64,000 nucleotides of DNA from Thermoleophilia bacterium (GTDB lineage: Bacteria > Actinomycetota > Thermoleophilia > Miltoncostaeales > Miltoncostaeaceae), in NCBI GenBank assembly GCA_020848615.1, contig JADLHW010000063.1, positions 1 to 64,000 on the forward strand, given 5' to 3'. The position numbers and the translations under genes were made by a program. The notes under the pieces are model-generated. The model searched no databases. It saw only the letters and a list, made by a program, of their open reading frames with translations, and was not told the origin of the DNA. This document shows positions 25,529-33,028 of this stretch, one piece after another (positions within the stretch are counted from its first letter, which is position 1; the number at the start of each line of letters is the position of its first letter).

Positions 25529-26200
25529 TCAGTCGATGAGGCCGTTGCGGTACGCGTACCGCGTGGCCTCGGTGCGGTTGCCGACGCCGAGCTTGCGGTA
25601 GATGTTCGACAGGTGGAACTTCACCGTCTGCTCGGTGACGTACAGCTTGCTGGCGATGTCGAGGTTCGACAGGCCCTCGGCGACGAGCTTGAGGATCGAG
25701 AGCTCGCGGTCCGTGAGGCCGCCGGGGTTCTGCGCGGTGACCGGCTCGGTCGCCCCTCCGCCGCCGGAGCCCCGCGGGTGGTAGACGGTGCCCTCCACCA
25801 CCTGCCGGATGGTGGACGGCAGGTCCAGCGGGTTGATGGACTTCACCACGTAGCCGGCCGCGCCCTGGCCCAGCGCCTGCTCGATGTGCTCGGAGTCCTC
25901 GAACATCGACAGGATGATGACCTTGACGTCCGGGTGGCTCTTCTTGAGCTGCTGCAGCGTGGTGAGGCCGTCACCCTTCGGCATGCGCAGGTCGAGGATC
26001 ACCACGTCCGGCCGCACCTTCGGCACCAGGGCGATCATGTCCTCGCCGTTCATCGCCTCGCCCACGACCTTGATGTCCGGGGCGGTCTCCAGCGCCCGCT
26101 TGATGCCGTCGAGCATCAGGCGGTGGTCGTCGGCGATCGCGACGCGGAGTGGAGGCTTGTTGATGGCGGCGACGGGGTCCGGCAACTTGGCAGTCGTCAC
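25529..26200 (-). CDS. NarL/FixJ family response regulator
   Basis: This 223-residue protein has a receiver domain (acidic pair in IADDHR, phospho-acceptor Asp70 in VILDLRMP, Lys in YVVKS) and a LuxR-type HTH (about 160-205, LTDRELSILKLVAEGLSNLDIASKLYVTEQTVKFHLSNIYRKLGV region). It should be phosphorylated by a HisKA_3 kinase; the kinase at 26878 is the obvious candidate. The GTG start at 26200 is used. A 131 nt gap separates it from the REC-only gene upstream on the same strand. Confidence 0.93.
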   Translation of the reverse strand: MTTAKLPDPVAAINKPPLRVAIADDHRLMLDGIKRALETAPDIKVVGEAMNGEDMIALVPKVRPDVVILDLRMPKGDGLTTLQQLKKSHPDVKVIILSMFEDSEHIEQALGQGAAGYVVKSINPLDLPSTIRQVVEGTVYHPRGSGGGGATEPVTAQNPGGLTDRELSILKLVAEGLSNLDIASKLYVTEQTVKFHLSNIYRKLGVGNRTEATRYAYRNGLID

Positions 26201-26331
26201 GAGGACGGTATCGGCGCTGCGGACGGATTCCTGAAGCAGCGACGACCAGAACCCTATCGTCCCGCTCGGACGGGCGGTAGCCGGGTGAGGTCCGTTGCAC
26301 CCTGGGTGGGGCGGGCGACCCGCCGCCGGGA

Positions 26332-26703
26332 TCAGTCGATCTCGGGCCCGTGGCGCTTGATCGCGGCGACGATGTCCGCCGCCGGGGTGCCCTTCACCAG
26401 GAACTCGGAGGCGCCGCTGTCGAGGCCCGCGGCGATCTCGTGCTCCTTGTCCGCCACCGACAGCATCAGCACCGCGACGTCCGGGATGCGCGACTTGAGC
26501 TCCAGCGTCGCCTCGAGGCCGTCCACGCCGGGCATGGACAGGTCCATGAGCACGACGTCGGGACGGTGCTCCTCGGCCAGCTCGAGGGCCTCGGCGCCGT
26601 TGTTCGCCTCGGCGACGACCTCGATCTGGGAGTCGCGTTCCAGGAGCCGGCGCAGGAGCGACCGGAACCTGGCGTTGTCATCTGCAAGAAGGACTCGGAC
26701 CAT
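26332..26703 (-). CDS. Single-domain response regulator (REC only)
   Basis: This 123-residue protein is a complete receiver domain with no output domain: acidic pair DDN at 8-10, Asp54 in VLMDLSMPG, Ser82 and Lys104. It may act as a phosphate sink, a protein-protein signal or a partner to the NarL regulator next door. The ATG at 26703 directly precedes the first beta strand (VRVLLADD). It is divergent from the histidine kinase, with a 174 nt gap. Confidence 0.88.
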   Translation of the reverse strand: MVRVLLADDNARFRSLLRRLLERDSQIEVVAEANNGAEALELAEEHRPDVVLMDLSMPGVDGLEATLELKSRIPDVAVLMLSVADKEHEIAAGLDSGASEFLVKGTPAADIVAAIKRHGPEID

Positions 26704-26864
26704 CACGGTTCGACGGAGACCCTCGCTACTCGCATCGCTGGTGGGGTGTGCGCACTTCGCGGAAGAGCCTAAGCCGGTCACAGTCTCCGGATGCCTAGAC
26801 GCGTGGACGGTTCTTCGGACCGGAGAGGTATAGGACCGGGGAACGTCACGCAAGTTGCGATCGA

Positions 26865-26870
26865 TAGGAT
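26865..26870 (+). promoter_or_regulatory. -10 box (TAGGAT) of a leaderless promoter for the kinase-trp operon
   Basis: TAGGAT is followed by 7 nt and the ATG at 26878; the same hexamer and spacing occur at the HIT gene. Confidence 0.55.
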
Positions 26871-26877
26871 CGCACAG

Positions 26878-28023
26878 ATGGCCGAACAAGAAACGCATGT
26901 GGATCACGCCGCGGTTCGCGGTTTGCTTGCGGTCCTCGATTGCCCGGTGTCACCCAGCGGCCTTTCCGACGGCCTCGCCGCCGTCGTGGAACGGCTCACC
27001 GATGCGGTCGGCGCCTCGGCGGCGGCCGTGGTGACCCGCACGGGCAAGGCGGGTTCGCGGATTCTGGCGAATTCCCGCTTCGCGGAGGACGAGGCGGCCT
27101 CCCTCGACGAGCACGCCGGTGATCTGGTGGAGCGCGCGAACGCCGGCGAGACCGGCGACCCCGTGGCCGTTCCGGTGCCCGGGGCGCTCGGCGACGTGGC
27201 CCTGGTGGTGGCCGGTCACGACCACGGCGACCTCCTGAACGCCGCGGCGCTGCGTGCCGCCGCGGAGCGGGTGGGAGCGGCCATCGAGGTGGCCCGGCTG
27301 CGCAGCGACCTGGACCGGGCGATGGCCCAGATCCTGGAGACCGACGAGCGCCTCCTGGGCCGCATCGGCCTGGACATCCACGACGGGCCCACCCAGCACC
27401 TGTCGGTGGCGCTGCTGGAGATCCAGCTGCTGGAGGCCGACCTCGCCGACGCGGCGTCGAACGGGGTCGAGCTGCCGGACGGGCTGCTGGGCTCGATGGA
27501 GCGCATCTACGAGACCCTCGGCGGTGCGCTCACCGAGATGCGCGAGCTCATCGGCCACCTGCGGCCCGCCCAGTTCGAGAACCGCCGTCTCTCCGAGATC
27601 CTGCAGGACGCCCTCACCGCGTTCGAGGCGCGCAGCGGGACGCCGGTGCAGGCCGAGATGTCGGGCGAGTTCCCGGTGAACGGGGTCTCGGTGACCCAGC
27701 GCATCACCTTCTACCGGGTGCTGCAGGAGGCCCTGAACAACGCGCACCGCCACGGGCATGCCCGGCACATCGGGGTGCGGGCCTCCGACGAGGACGGCGG
27801 CACCCGCCTGGTGGTCGCCGACGACGGCAGGGGCTTCGACGCCGAGGCGGCGCTCAAGCCGCGCTCCGGCGCCCCGATCGCCCGCTTCGGCCTGCACGGG
27901 ATGCGGGACCGCACCAACATGCTGGGCGGCACCTTCACGGTCACCAGCGCCCCCGGCGAGGGGTGCACCATCGAGGTGTTCCTGCCCACCTGGCGCCCCG
28001 AGGACGATCCGTCGCGTGCCTGA
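26878..28023 (+). CDS. Histidine kinase, GAF-like sensor with HisKA_3 core
   Basis: This 381-residue protein has no membrane segment. Residues 20-140 look like a GAF-type sensor domain. A helix follows, then the HisKA_3 phosphorylation motif DIHDGPTQHLS (His168), the N-box LQEALNNAHRHG (282-293) and the G-box DDGRGF (315-320). It is of the NarX/DesK class and probably phosphorylates one or both regulators encoded divergently. The ATG at 26878 is chosen because TAGGAT lies 7 nt upstream. The stop lies inside an 18-bp tandem repeat where trpF begins. Confidence 0.9.
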   Translation: MAEQETHVDHAAVRGLLAVLDCPVSPSGLSDGLAAVVERLTDAVGASAAAVVTRTGKAGSRILANSRFAEDEAASLDEHAGDLVERANAGETGDPVAVPVPGALGDVALVVAGHDHGDLLNAAALRAAAERVGAAIEVARLRSDLDRAMAQILETDERLLGRIGLDIHDGPTQHLSVALLEIQLLEADLADAASNGVELPDGLLGSMERIYETLGGALTEMRELIGHLRPAQFENRRLSEILQDALTAFEARSGTPVQAEMSGEFPVNGVSVTQRITFYRVLQEALNNAHRHGHARHIGVRASDEDGGTRLVVADDGRGFDAEAALKPRSGAPIARFGLHGMRDRTNMLGGTFTVTSAPGEGCTIEVFLPTWRPEDDPSRA

Positions 28024-28051
28024 GCGGGTACGCGTGCCTGAGCGGGTACGC
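28016..28051 (+). repeat. 18-bp perfect tandem duplication at the kinase/trpF junction
   Basis: GTGCCTGAGCGGGTACGC occurs twice in tandem and is followed by GTGAAGG. Each copy begins with an in-frame GTG of trpF, and the first copy contains the kinase stop codon. In trpF the repeat reads VPERVR twice. Confidence 0.9.
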
Positions 28052-28654
28052 GTGAAGGTGTGCGGGCTCACGGTCCCGCGGGAGGCGGCCGCGTGCGCCG
28101 AGCTGGGGGCGTGGGCCGTGGGCGTGGTGTTCGCGCCGGAGAGCCCCCGCCGGGTCGACGTGGCGACGGCCGCCGGGGTGCTGGCGGTCCTCCCGCCGGA
28201 GGTCCGCCGCGTGGGGGTGTTCGTGGACGCCACCCCGGAGGAGCTGGCGGCGGCGGCGGCGGGCTGCGGGCTCACCCACGTGCAGGTCCACGGGGCGACC
28301 GACGTCGCCGCGGCCCGCCGGGCCACCGGCCTGCCGGTGATCCTGGGGATCCCGTACGACGGGGCGGGGGCGTCGGCGCGCGCCGACGCCTCGGACGCCG
28401 ACCTGGTGCTGTTCGACGCCGCCGTCCCGGGGCGTCACGGCGGCACCGGCACCACCCTCGACTGGGACGCGCTGGCGGCCGGCCGGCCCCGGCGGGCGTT
28501 CGGCCTCGCCGGGGGACTCACCCCGTCGAATGTGGGCGACGCGGTGCGTAGGGTGCAGCCGTCGTTCGTGGACGTCTCGAGCGGCGTGGAGTCCGCGCCC
28601 GGCCGGAAGGACCCGGACCTGGTGCGGCGGTTCATGGAGGCCGTGCGTGGCTGA
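28016..28654 (+). CDS. trpF: Phosphoribosylanthranilate isomerase
   Basis: TrpF converts N-(5'-phosphoribosyl)anthranilate to CdRP in tryptophan synthesis. Motifs: [12 protein letters not shown] (general-base Cys), [32 protein letters not shown] and DVSSGVE. Three in-frame GTG starts are possible (28016, 28034, 28052) because of the tandem repeat; conservation begins at the third. I use 28016 because a GAGGA lies 11 nt upstream, and it overlaps the kinase stop by 8 nt. It overlaps trpB by 8 nt. The protein is 200-212 residues depending on the start. Confidence 0.92.
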   Translation: MPERVRVPERVRVKVCGLTVPREAAACAELGAWAVGVVFAPESPRRVDVATAAGVLAVLPPEVRRVGVFVDATPEELAAAAAGCGLTHVQVHGATDVAAARRATGLPVILGIPYDGAGASARADASDADLVLFDAAVPGRHGGTGTTLDWDALAAGRPRRAFGLAGGLTPSNVGDAVRRVQPSFVDVSSGVESAPGRKDPDLVRRFMEAVRG

Positions 28655-29831
28655 GGTGACACAACGGTTCGGGCCGTTCGGGGGCAGGTACGTCCCGGAG
28701 ACGGTCATCGCCGCCCTCGACGAGCTGGCGGACGCGTACCAGCGCCTGCGCGACGACCCGGGCTTCCGCGGCGAGCTGGAGGGGCTGCTCGGCGCGTACG
28801 TGGGCCGGCCCACGCCGCTGTACCGCGCGCGGCGCCTGGGCGAGGCGTACGGCATCGGGCGGCTGTACCTCAAGCGCGAGGACCTGTGCCACACCGGCGC
28901 CCACAAGATCAACAACGCCCTCGGGCAGGTGCTGCTCGCCCGGCGGATGGGCAAGCGGCGCATCATCGCCGAGACCGGCGCGGGGCAGCACGGCGTGGCC
29001 ACCGCCACCGCCGCGTCGCTGTTCGGCATGGAGTGCTGCGTCTACATGGGGCGCCTGGACATGCGGCGCCAGCGCCTCAACGTGATCCGGATGAAGATGC
29101 TGGGCGCCGAGGTGCGGCCCGTCGACGCGGGCACCGGCACCCTCAAGCACGCCACCAGCGAGGCGATCCGCGACTGGGTGACCAACGTGGAGGGCACCCA
29201 CTACGTGATCGGCTCCGCGGTGGGGCCGGCTCCGTACCCGGAGATCGTCGCGGACCTGCAGCGGGTGATCGGCGACGAGACCCGCGAGCAGATCCTCGCC
29301 GAGGAGGGGCGCCTGCCGGGCACCGTGGTGGCGTGCGTGGGCGGCGGCTCGAACGCCATCGGGATGTTCCGGGCGTTCCTCGACGACGCCGAGGTGGCGA
29401 TCGTGGGCGTGGAGGCCGCGGGCGACGGCATCGGGACCGGGCGCCACGGGGCGTCGCTGTCGGTGGGCCGGCCCGGCGTGCTGCACGGCTCCTACAGCTA
29501 CCTGCTGCAGGACGACGACGGCCAGGTCGCCGAGGCCCACTCCATCTCCGCGGGCCTGGACTACCCGGGCGTGGGACCCCAGCACAGCCACCTGCGCGAC
29601 ACCGGCCGGGTGCGCTACGAGGCCGTCACCGACGCCGAGGCGCTGGAGGCCTTCTCGCTCACCTGTGGCACGGAGGGCATCATCCCGGCGCTCGAGAGCT
29701 CCCACGCGCTGGCCGTCCTCGCCCGCGAGGGGCGGGTGATGGACGCCGCCGGCCCGGTGGTGGTGTGCCTGTCGGGGCGCGGCGACAAGGACGTCGATCA
29801 GGCCAGCGCGGCCCTGGGCATCGATGTCTGA
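28647..29831 (+). CDS. trpB: Tryptophan synthase beta chain
   Basis: This 394-residue PLP enzyme joins indole and serine. It has [33 protein letters not shown] with the PLP Lys, [16 protein letters not shown], the phosphate loop GGGSNAIG, and [17 protein letters not shown]. The GTG at 28647 overlaps the trpF stop by 8 nt, and trpA starts 8 nt before its end. It is the canonical TrpB1 form, working with the TrpA encoded next to it. Confidence 0.96.
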   Translation: MAEVTQRFGPFGGRYVPETVIAALDELADAYQRLRDDPGFRGELEGLLGAYVGRPTPLYRARRLGEAYGIGRLYLKREDLCHTGAHKINNALGQVLLARRMGKRRIIAETGAGQHGVATATAASLFGMECCVYMGRLDMRRQRLNVIRMKMLGAEVRPVDAGTGTLKHATSEAIRDWVTNVEGTHYVIGSAVGPAPYPEIVADLQRVIGDETREQILAEEGRLPGTVVACVGGGSNAIGMFRAFLDDAEVAIVGVEAAGDGIGTGRHGASLSVGRPGVLHGSYSYLLQDDDGQVAEAHSISAGLDYPGVGPQHSHLRDTGRVRYEAVTDAEALEAFSLTCGTEGIIPALESSHALAVLAREGRVMDAAGPVVVCLSGRGDKDVDQASAALGIDV

Positions 29832-30636
29832 CGGCGCGGCCCGCATCGCGGCGGCCTTCCCGGCGGACCGCGCGGCGTTCATCCCGTACGTGATGGGCGG
29901 CTTCCCGGATGTGGCGGCGAGCCTCGCACACGCCCGCGCGATCGGGCCGCACGCCGACGTGCTGGAGATCGGCATCCCGTACTCCGACCCCCTGGCCGAC
30001 GGGCCCACCATCCAGGCCGCCGGGCAGCGCGCCCTGGACGCCGGCACCCGGCCGGGCGACGTGCTGGAGATGGCCGAGGAGCTGCGGGGCGGCCCGCCGG
30101 TCGTGCTGATGACCTACGTGAACCTGCTGATGGCGGCCGGGCCGCGGGCGTTCTTCGAGCGCGCCGCGCGCGCCGGCGTGGCGGGCATGATCGTGCCGGA
30201 CCTGCCCATCGACGAGGGGGACGACATCCGGGACGCCGCGGCCCGGGCGGGCGTCGCGATGGTGCCGCTGGCCGCGCCCACCACCACCGACCGGCGCATG
30301 GCGATGATCGGCCGCCGCGCCGCCGGCTTCACCTACCTGGTGTCGGTCGCCGGCGTGACGGGCGGCGAGCTGGAGGTGGGGGAGGCCCTGCGCCGGTTCG
30401 TGGAGCGCGCCCGCCGGGCCGTGGACACCCCGCTGGCGGTGGGCTTCGGGATCCGCACGCCCGAGCAGGCGGCCGCGATCGGCGCCTTCGCCGACGGGGT
30501 GGTGGTGGCGAGCCAGCTCATCCGGATGATCGAGGCGTCACCCGACCCCCGGGCCTGCGGACCGGAGCTCGCGGCCTATGCGGAACGGCTCCAGGACGCC
30601 CTGCGGGCCGCGCGAAACGTGCCGCCCGGCTCGTGA
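29824..30636 (+). CDS. trpA: Tryptophan synthase alpha chain
   Basis: This 270-residue TIM barrel cleaves indole-3-glycerol phosphate. It has [32 protein letters not shown] (catalytic Glu and Asp), [23 protein letters not shown] and [10 protein letters not shown]. The ATG overlaps the trpB stop by 8 nt. trpE, trpD and trpC are not in the window, so the pathway is split between loci. A cold-shock gene follows after 160 nt. Confidence 0.95.
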   Translation: MSDGAARIAAAFPADRAAFIPYVMGGFPDVAASLAHARAIGPHADVLEIGIPYSDPLADGPTIQAAGQRALDAGTRPGDVLEMAEELRGGPPVVLMTYVNLLMAAGPRAFFERAARAGVAGMIVPDLPIDEGDDIRDAAARAGVAMVPLAAPTTTDRRMAMIGRRAAGFTYLVSVAGVTGGELEVGEALRRFVERARRAVDTPLAVGFGIRTPEQAAAIGAFADGVVVASQLIRMIEASPDPRACGPELAAYAERLQDALRAARNVPPGS

Positions 30637-30664
30637 CGAAGGTGGCGAACGCCGTGACGTGCGC

Positions 30665-30670
30665 TAGCAT
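30665..30670 (+). promoter_or_regulatory. Putative -10 box (TAGCAT) of the cold-shock gene
   Basis: TAGCAT lies 126 nt before the cspA-like ATG. A -35 is weak (gtggcg at 30642-30647). It predicts a leader of about 120 nt containing the hairpin GCCAGG (30680-30685) / CCTGGC (30695-30700). Confidence 0.4.
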
Positions 30671-30796
30671 CGCGCATCAGCCAGGTCGAATGCGCCTGGC
30701 ACGCATCATGCGGGACCGTGGTCGAAGTCGCTCGTAGGGCACCGCCGTACGCGTTTTCACCCTGGATCTCGCCACCTTACATTGGAAGGAAGCAGC

Positions 30797-31000
30797 ATGG
30801 CGCAGGGCGTCGTCAAGTGGTTCAACGCCGAGAAGGGGTATGGCTTCATCACCCCGGATGACGGTGGAAAGGACCTGTTCGTCCACTACTCGGAGATCCA
30901 GTCGTCCGGGTACCGCTCGCTCGAGGAAGGCCAGCGGGTCAACTACGAGCCACAGGACAGCCCGAAGGGTCCGCAGGCCAGCCAGGTCAGCCCACTCTAA
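30797..31000 (+). CDS. cspA: Cold-shock domain protein
   Basis: This 67-residue OB-fold protein has both RNA-binding motifs (KGYGFI and DLFVHYSEI) and the family N-terminus [13 protein letters not shown]. It binds single-stranded RNA or DNA as a chaperone. The ATG has a GGAAGGA ribosome site. The long 5' leader with a possible hairpin resembles cspA leaders that act in temperature control, though the sequence itself does not prove that role. A strong hairpin follows. Confidence 0.95.
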   Translation: MAQGVVKWFNAEKGYGFITPDDGGKDLFVHYSEIQSSGYRSLEEGQRVNYEPQDSPKGPQASQVSPL

Positions 31001-31026
31001 GGCGAAGCGACACCACGGCAGCACAC

Positions 31027-31062
31027 GCGGGGCGCCACTCTCCCGGGGGAGCGGCGCCCCGC
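31027..31062. terminator. GC hairpin downstream of the cold-shock gene
   Basis: GCGGGGCGCC (31027-31036) pairs exactly with GGCGCCCCGC (31053-31062), with a second inner CTCCC/GGGAG helix. It lies between convergent genes and lacks a T-run. Confidence 0.6.
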
Positions 31063-31075
31063 AGTGCGTCCGGGC

Positions 31076-31618
31076 TCAGAACGAGGTGGGCCCGCGGGGC
31101 TCCCTGCCCTCCCAGTCATGGGTGGAGCCGGAGAGCTGCTGATCCCGCTTGAGGCCCATGGCGCGGGCGAAGAACTGGTACGCCTGGCTCAGCAGGGCGT
31201 CCCCCACGTTGAGGGGCGCGCGCCAGAAGATCCAGTACAGGACGTACTGGAAGGGGGACACGGTGCCGATCTTCGGGTGCTTGCTCTTGGGGACCGGGGG
31301 GTGCGCCTGCACCAGCAGGTACGTGGTGCCGGCCTTGTGCTCGGGCAGCTCGCGTTTGTCGATGGGCCACTTGAAGCCCTCGTGGCTGAGCGTGGGGGGC
31401 TGGGTGCCCTTGCGCAGCCAGTCGATCCCGTACTCGAACGACGCCAGGATCACGAAGACCAGGGCGAAGAACACCAGCAGGCCCCACCGCGACCAGAGGT
31501 GCCCGCTGAACAGCGCGACGACCTCGAGGAACAACACGCAGCCGAGCACCCAGGACGCCGCCCGCCACCACTCCGACTTGTCGTCGGGGCCGGTCGGCAT
31601 CTTGGGCGGCGAGCTCAC
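31076..31618 (-). CDS. Two-helix membrane protein of unknown function
   Basis: This 180-residue protein has membrane helices at about 20-38 and 44-62 and a hydrophilic C-terminal part. The latter contains KWPIDKRELPEHKAGTTYLLVQAHPP and YVLYWIFWRAPLNVGDALLSQAYQFFARAMG, possibly a further amphipathic helix. I recognise no family. The GTG start overlaps the upstream small gene by 4 nt (GTGA), so they form a two-gene operon. Confidence 0.7.
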   Translation of the reverse strand: MSSPPKMPTGPDDKSEWWRAASWVLGCVLFLEVVALFSGHLWSRWGLLVFFALVFVILASFEYGIDWLRKGTQPPTLSHEGFKWPIDKRELPEHKAGTTYLLVQAHPPVPKSKHPKIGTVSPFQYVLYWIFWRAPLNVGDALLSQAYQFFARAMGLKRDQQLSGSTHDWEGREPRGPTSF

Positions 31619-31782
31619 TTCGTTCCGATCGTCGCCCTGCCGGAGTTGTCGAGTCTCAGGCCGTCACCCGTCGAGTACATGCACCCGACGCCCTTCACGC
31701 AGAGCCCCGCGCCGATGAGGCCGTTGGTGACGAGCAGGATGAGGACGAGGAAGAAGCCGATGATGACGAAGACTTTGCTCAC
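31615..31782 (-). CDS. Small single-pass membrane protein (55 aa)
   Basis: This 55-residue protein is almost entirely one hydrophobic helix (FVIIGFFLVLILLVTNGLIG, residues 5-24) followed by GLCVKGVGCMYSTGDGLRLDNSG. Two Cys six residues apart could form a disulfide outside the cell. It is coupled by a 4 nt overlap to the downstream membrane gene. Its function is unknown, and small size limits confidence. Confidence 0.55.
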   Translation of the reverse strand: MSKVFVIIGFFLVLILLVTNGLIGAGLCVKGVGCMYSTGDGLRLDNSGRATIGTK

Positions 31783-31848
31783 AGTCGGTGCGGTTCGACA
31801 CCTCGGCGCGGAGTCCTCCCGCGGGTGCCCCCCGGCGGATCGCACCGA

Positions 31849-31854
31849 TAGATT
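31849..31854 (+). promoter_or_regulatory. -10 box (TAGATT) of a leaderless promoter
   Basis: TAGATT is followed by 7 nt and the ATG at 31862; no ribosome site is seen. Confidence 0.5.
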
Positions 31855-31861
31855 CCCGGCC

Positions 31862-32602
31862 ATGCCGCACCCGGTCCCCCGCGCGAACGCCGACCGCTTC
31901 CTGGCGGCGTTCCGCACCATCGAGGACCTCCTCTCCCGCGATGCGGAGCGCAACGGTGGCGGGCACCGCCGCGCGTTCGCCGAGCTGGTGGACGGCTCCG
32001 GCCGGCCCGCGGTGCAGCACTTCCGGCGGGAGCTGCGGGAGCTGCAGGAGCTCCGCAACGCGATCGTCCACAAGGCCACGCGGGACGGCAGGCCGATCGC
32101 GGAGCCGCACGACGACACCGTCGAGCTCATCGAGGGGATCGCCCGGCGCATGGCGGAGCCGCCGCCGGCGCTCACGATCGCCGCCCGCGACGTGATGGTG
32201 TGCCACCCGAAGGACGACGTCGGGATGGTCGCGATGCGGATGCGCTCCCGGGGTGTCTCGACGATGCCCGTGCTCGACCGCGGCGCGGTGGTGGGACTGC
32301 TCACATCCGACACGATCACCCGGTGGATGGCCGCGGAGCTGGAGGCCGGCCGGGGCCTGCTGGAGACCGCGCCGGTGCGGGACGTCCTCGCGCACGCCGA
32401 GCACCCGGACGAGCATGCGGTGCTGCCGCCGGGCGCGTCCGCCTACGAGGCGCTCGCCCTGTTCCGCAGGGGCCTGGAGTCGGGCCGCACGCCGCGGGCG
32501 GTGCTCATCACCGCGACGGGCACCGAGACCGGCCGGGTGCAGGGGCTGCTCACCCCGGCGGACATGCCGCGGCTGCTGGAGCTCGCGGGGGCACTGGGCT
32601 GA
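31862..32602 (+). CDS. HEPN-like domain fused to a CBS-domain pair
   Basis: This 246-residue soluble protein has a helical N-terminal domain (1-100) containing ELQELRNAIVHKAT, the RN...H (R-x4-H, Arg65 to His70) pattern of HEPN-type domains, followed by a second helix with HDDTVELIEGIARRM. Residues 107-155 and 171-243 are two CBS motifs (VMVCHPKDDVGMVAMRM...GVSTMPVLDRGAVVGLLTSDTI). A CBS pair normally binds AMP, ATP or another adenosyl ligand. HEPN domains include both RNases and non-catalytic binders. A ligand-gated RNase or RNA binder is possible but not shown. It appears leaderless. Confidence 0.75.
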   Translation: MPHPVPRANADRFLAAFRTIEDLLSRDAERNGGGHRRAFAELVDGSGRPAVQHFRRELRELQELRNAIVHKATRDGRPIAEPHDDTVELIEGIARRMAEPPPALTIAARDVMVCHPKDDVGMVAMRMRSRGVSTMPVLDRGAVVGLLTSDTITRWMAAELEAGRGLLETAPVRDVLAHAEHPDEHAVLPPGASAYEALALFRRGLESGRTPRAVLITATGTETGRVQGLLTPADMPRLLELAGALG

Positions 32603-32605
32603 GCC

Positions 32606-32634
32606 CGCCCCGCCGGCGGCCGGCCGGCGGGGCG
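32606..32634. terminator. GC hairpin between convergent genes
   Basis: CGCCCCGCCGG (32606-32616) pairs exactly with CCGGCGGGGCG (32624-32634) over a 7 nt loop. It lies between the CBS-protein stop and the minus-strand stop at 32643, with no T-run. Confidence 0.55.
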
Positions 32635-32642
32635 ATCAGGGC

Positions 32643-32906
32643 TCAGGCTTCGTCGGGCCTGCCGGGCTCCTTCAGTGACTCCACGGCGGCCTTCGCCTTG
32701 TCGGAGATGCTGCCCTCGCCGGTGGCGATGTCCTTGAGCTCCGAGGCCTCCTCGGCCACGGTGCCGGCCACGTCCTTGGCCTTCTCGCCGACGTCGCCCG
32801 CGATGTCCTTCGCCTTCTCGGTGGCCTCAGCGGCGACTTCCTTGGCCTTGTCGGCAACGTCGCCGGCGAGGTCCTTCGCCTTGTTGACCAGGTCGTCGAG
32901 ACCCAT
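32643..32906 (-). CDS. Amphipathic-repeat (LEA-like / MT0933-like) protein
   Basis: This 87-residue protein is built from 11-residue repeats of the type (D/E)KAK(D/E)(V/I)AG(D/E)V, for example NKAKDLAGDVADKAKEVAAE. This predicts a long amphipathic helix that may be disordered in dilute solution. Group-3 LEA stress proteins and the short MT0933-like antitoxin-annotated proteins of actinobacteria share this pattern. It has an AAAGGAC ribosome site. No toxin partner is adjacent, so a stress-protection or envelope role is the better guess. Confidence 0.72.
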   Translation of the reverse strand: MGLDDLVNKAKDLAGDVADKAKEVAAEATEKAKDIAGDVGEKAKDVAGTVAEEASELKDIATGEGSISDKAKAAVESLKEPGRPDEA

Positions 32907-33028
32907 TGGGCTGTCCTTTCACACGCGGTCGTCGAGCGGGGGTCCGCCCGCGCCGTCAATCTTCCCACAGCGGCGCGCGATCCGGTGGCGACCGGCGTGG
33001 CGGCGCGCGGCGTGCCAGCATCCCCGGC

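Noticed and set aside
28637..28654. A second tandem repeat at the trpF/trpB junction
   Set aside because: The sequence contains two GTG triplets close together but no repeated unit comparable with the 18-bp repeat at 28016.
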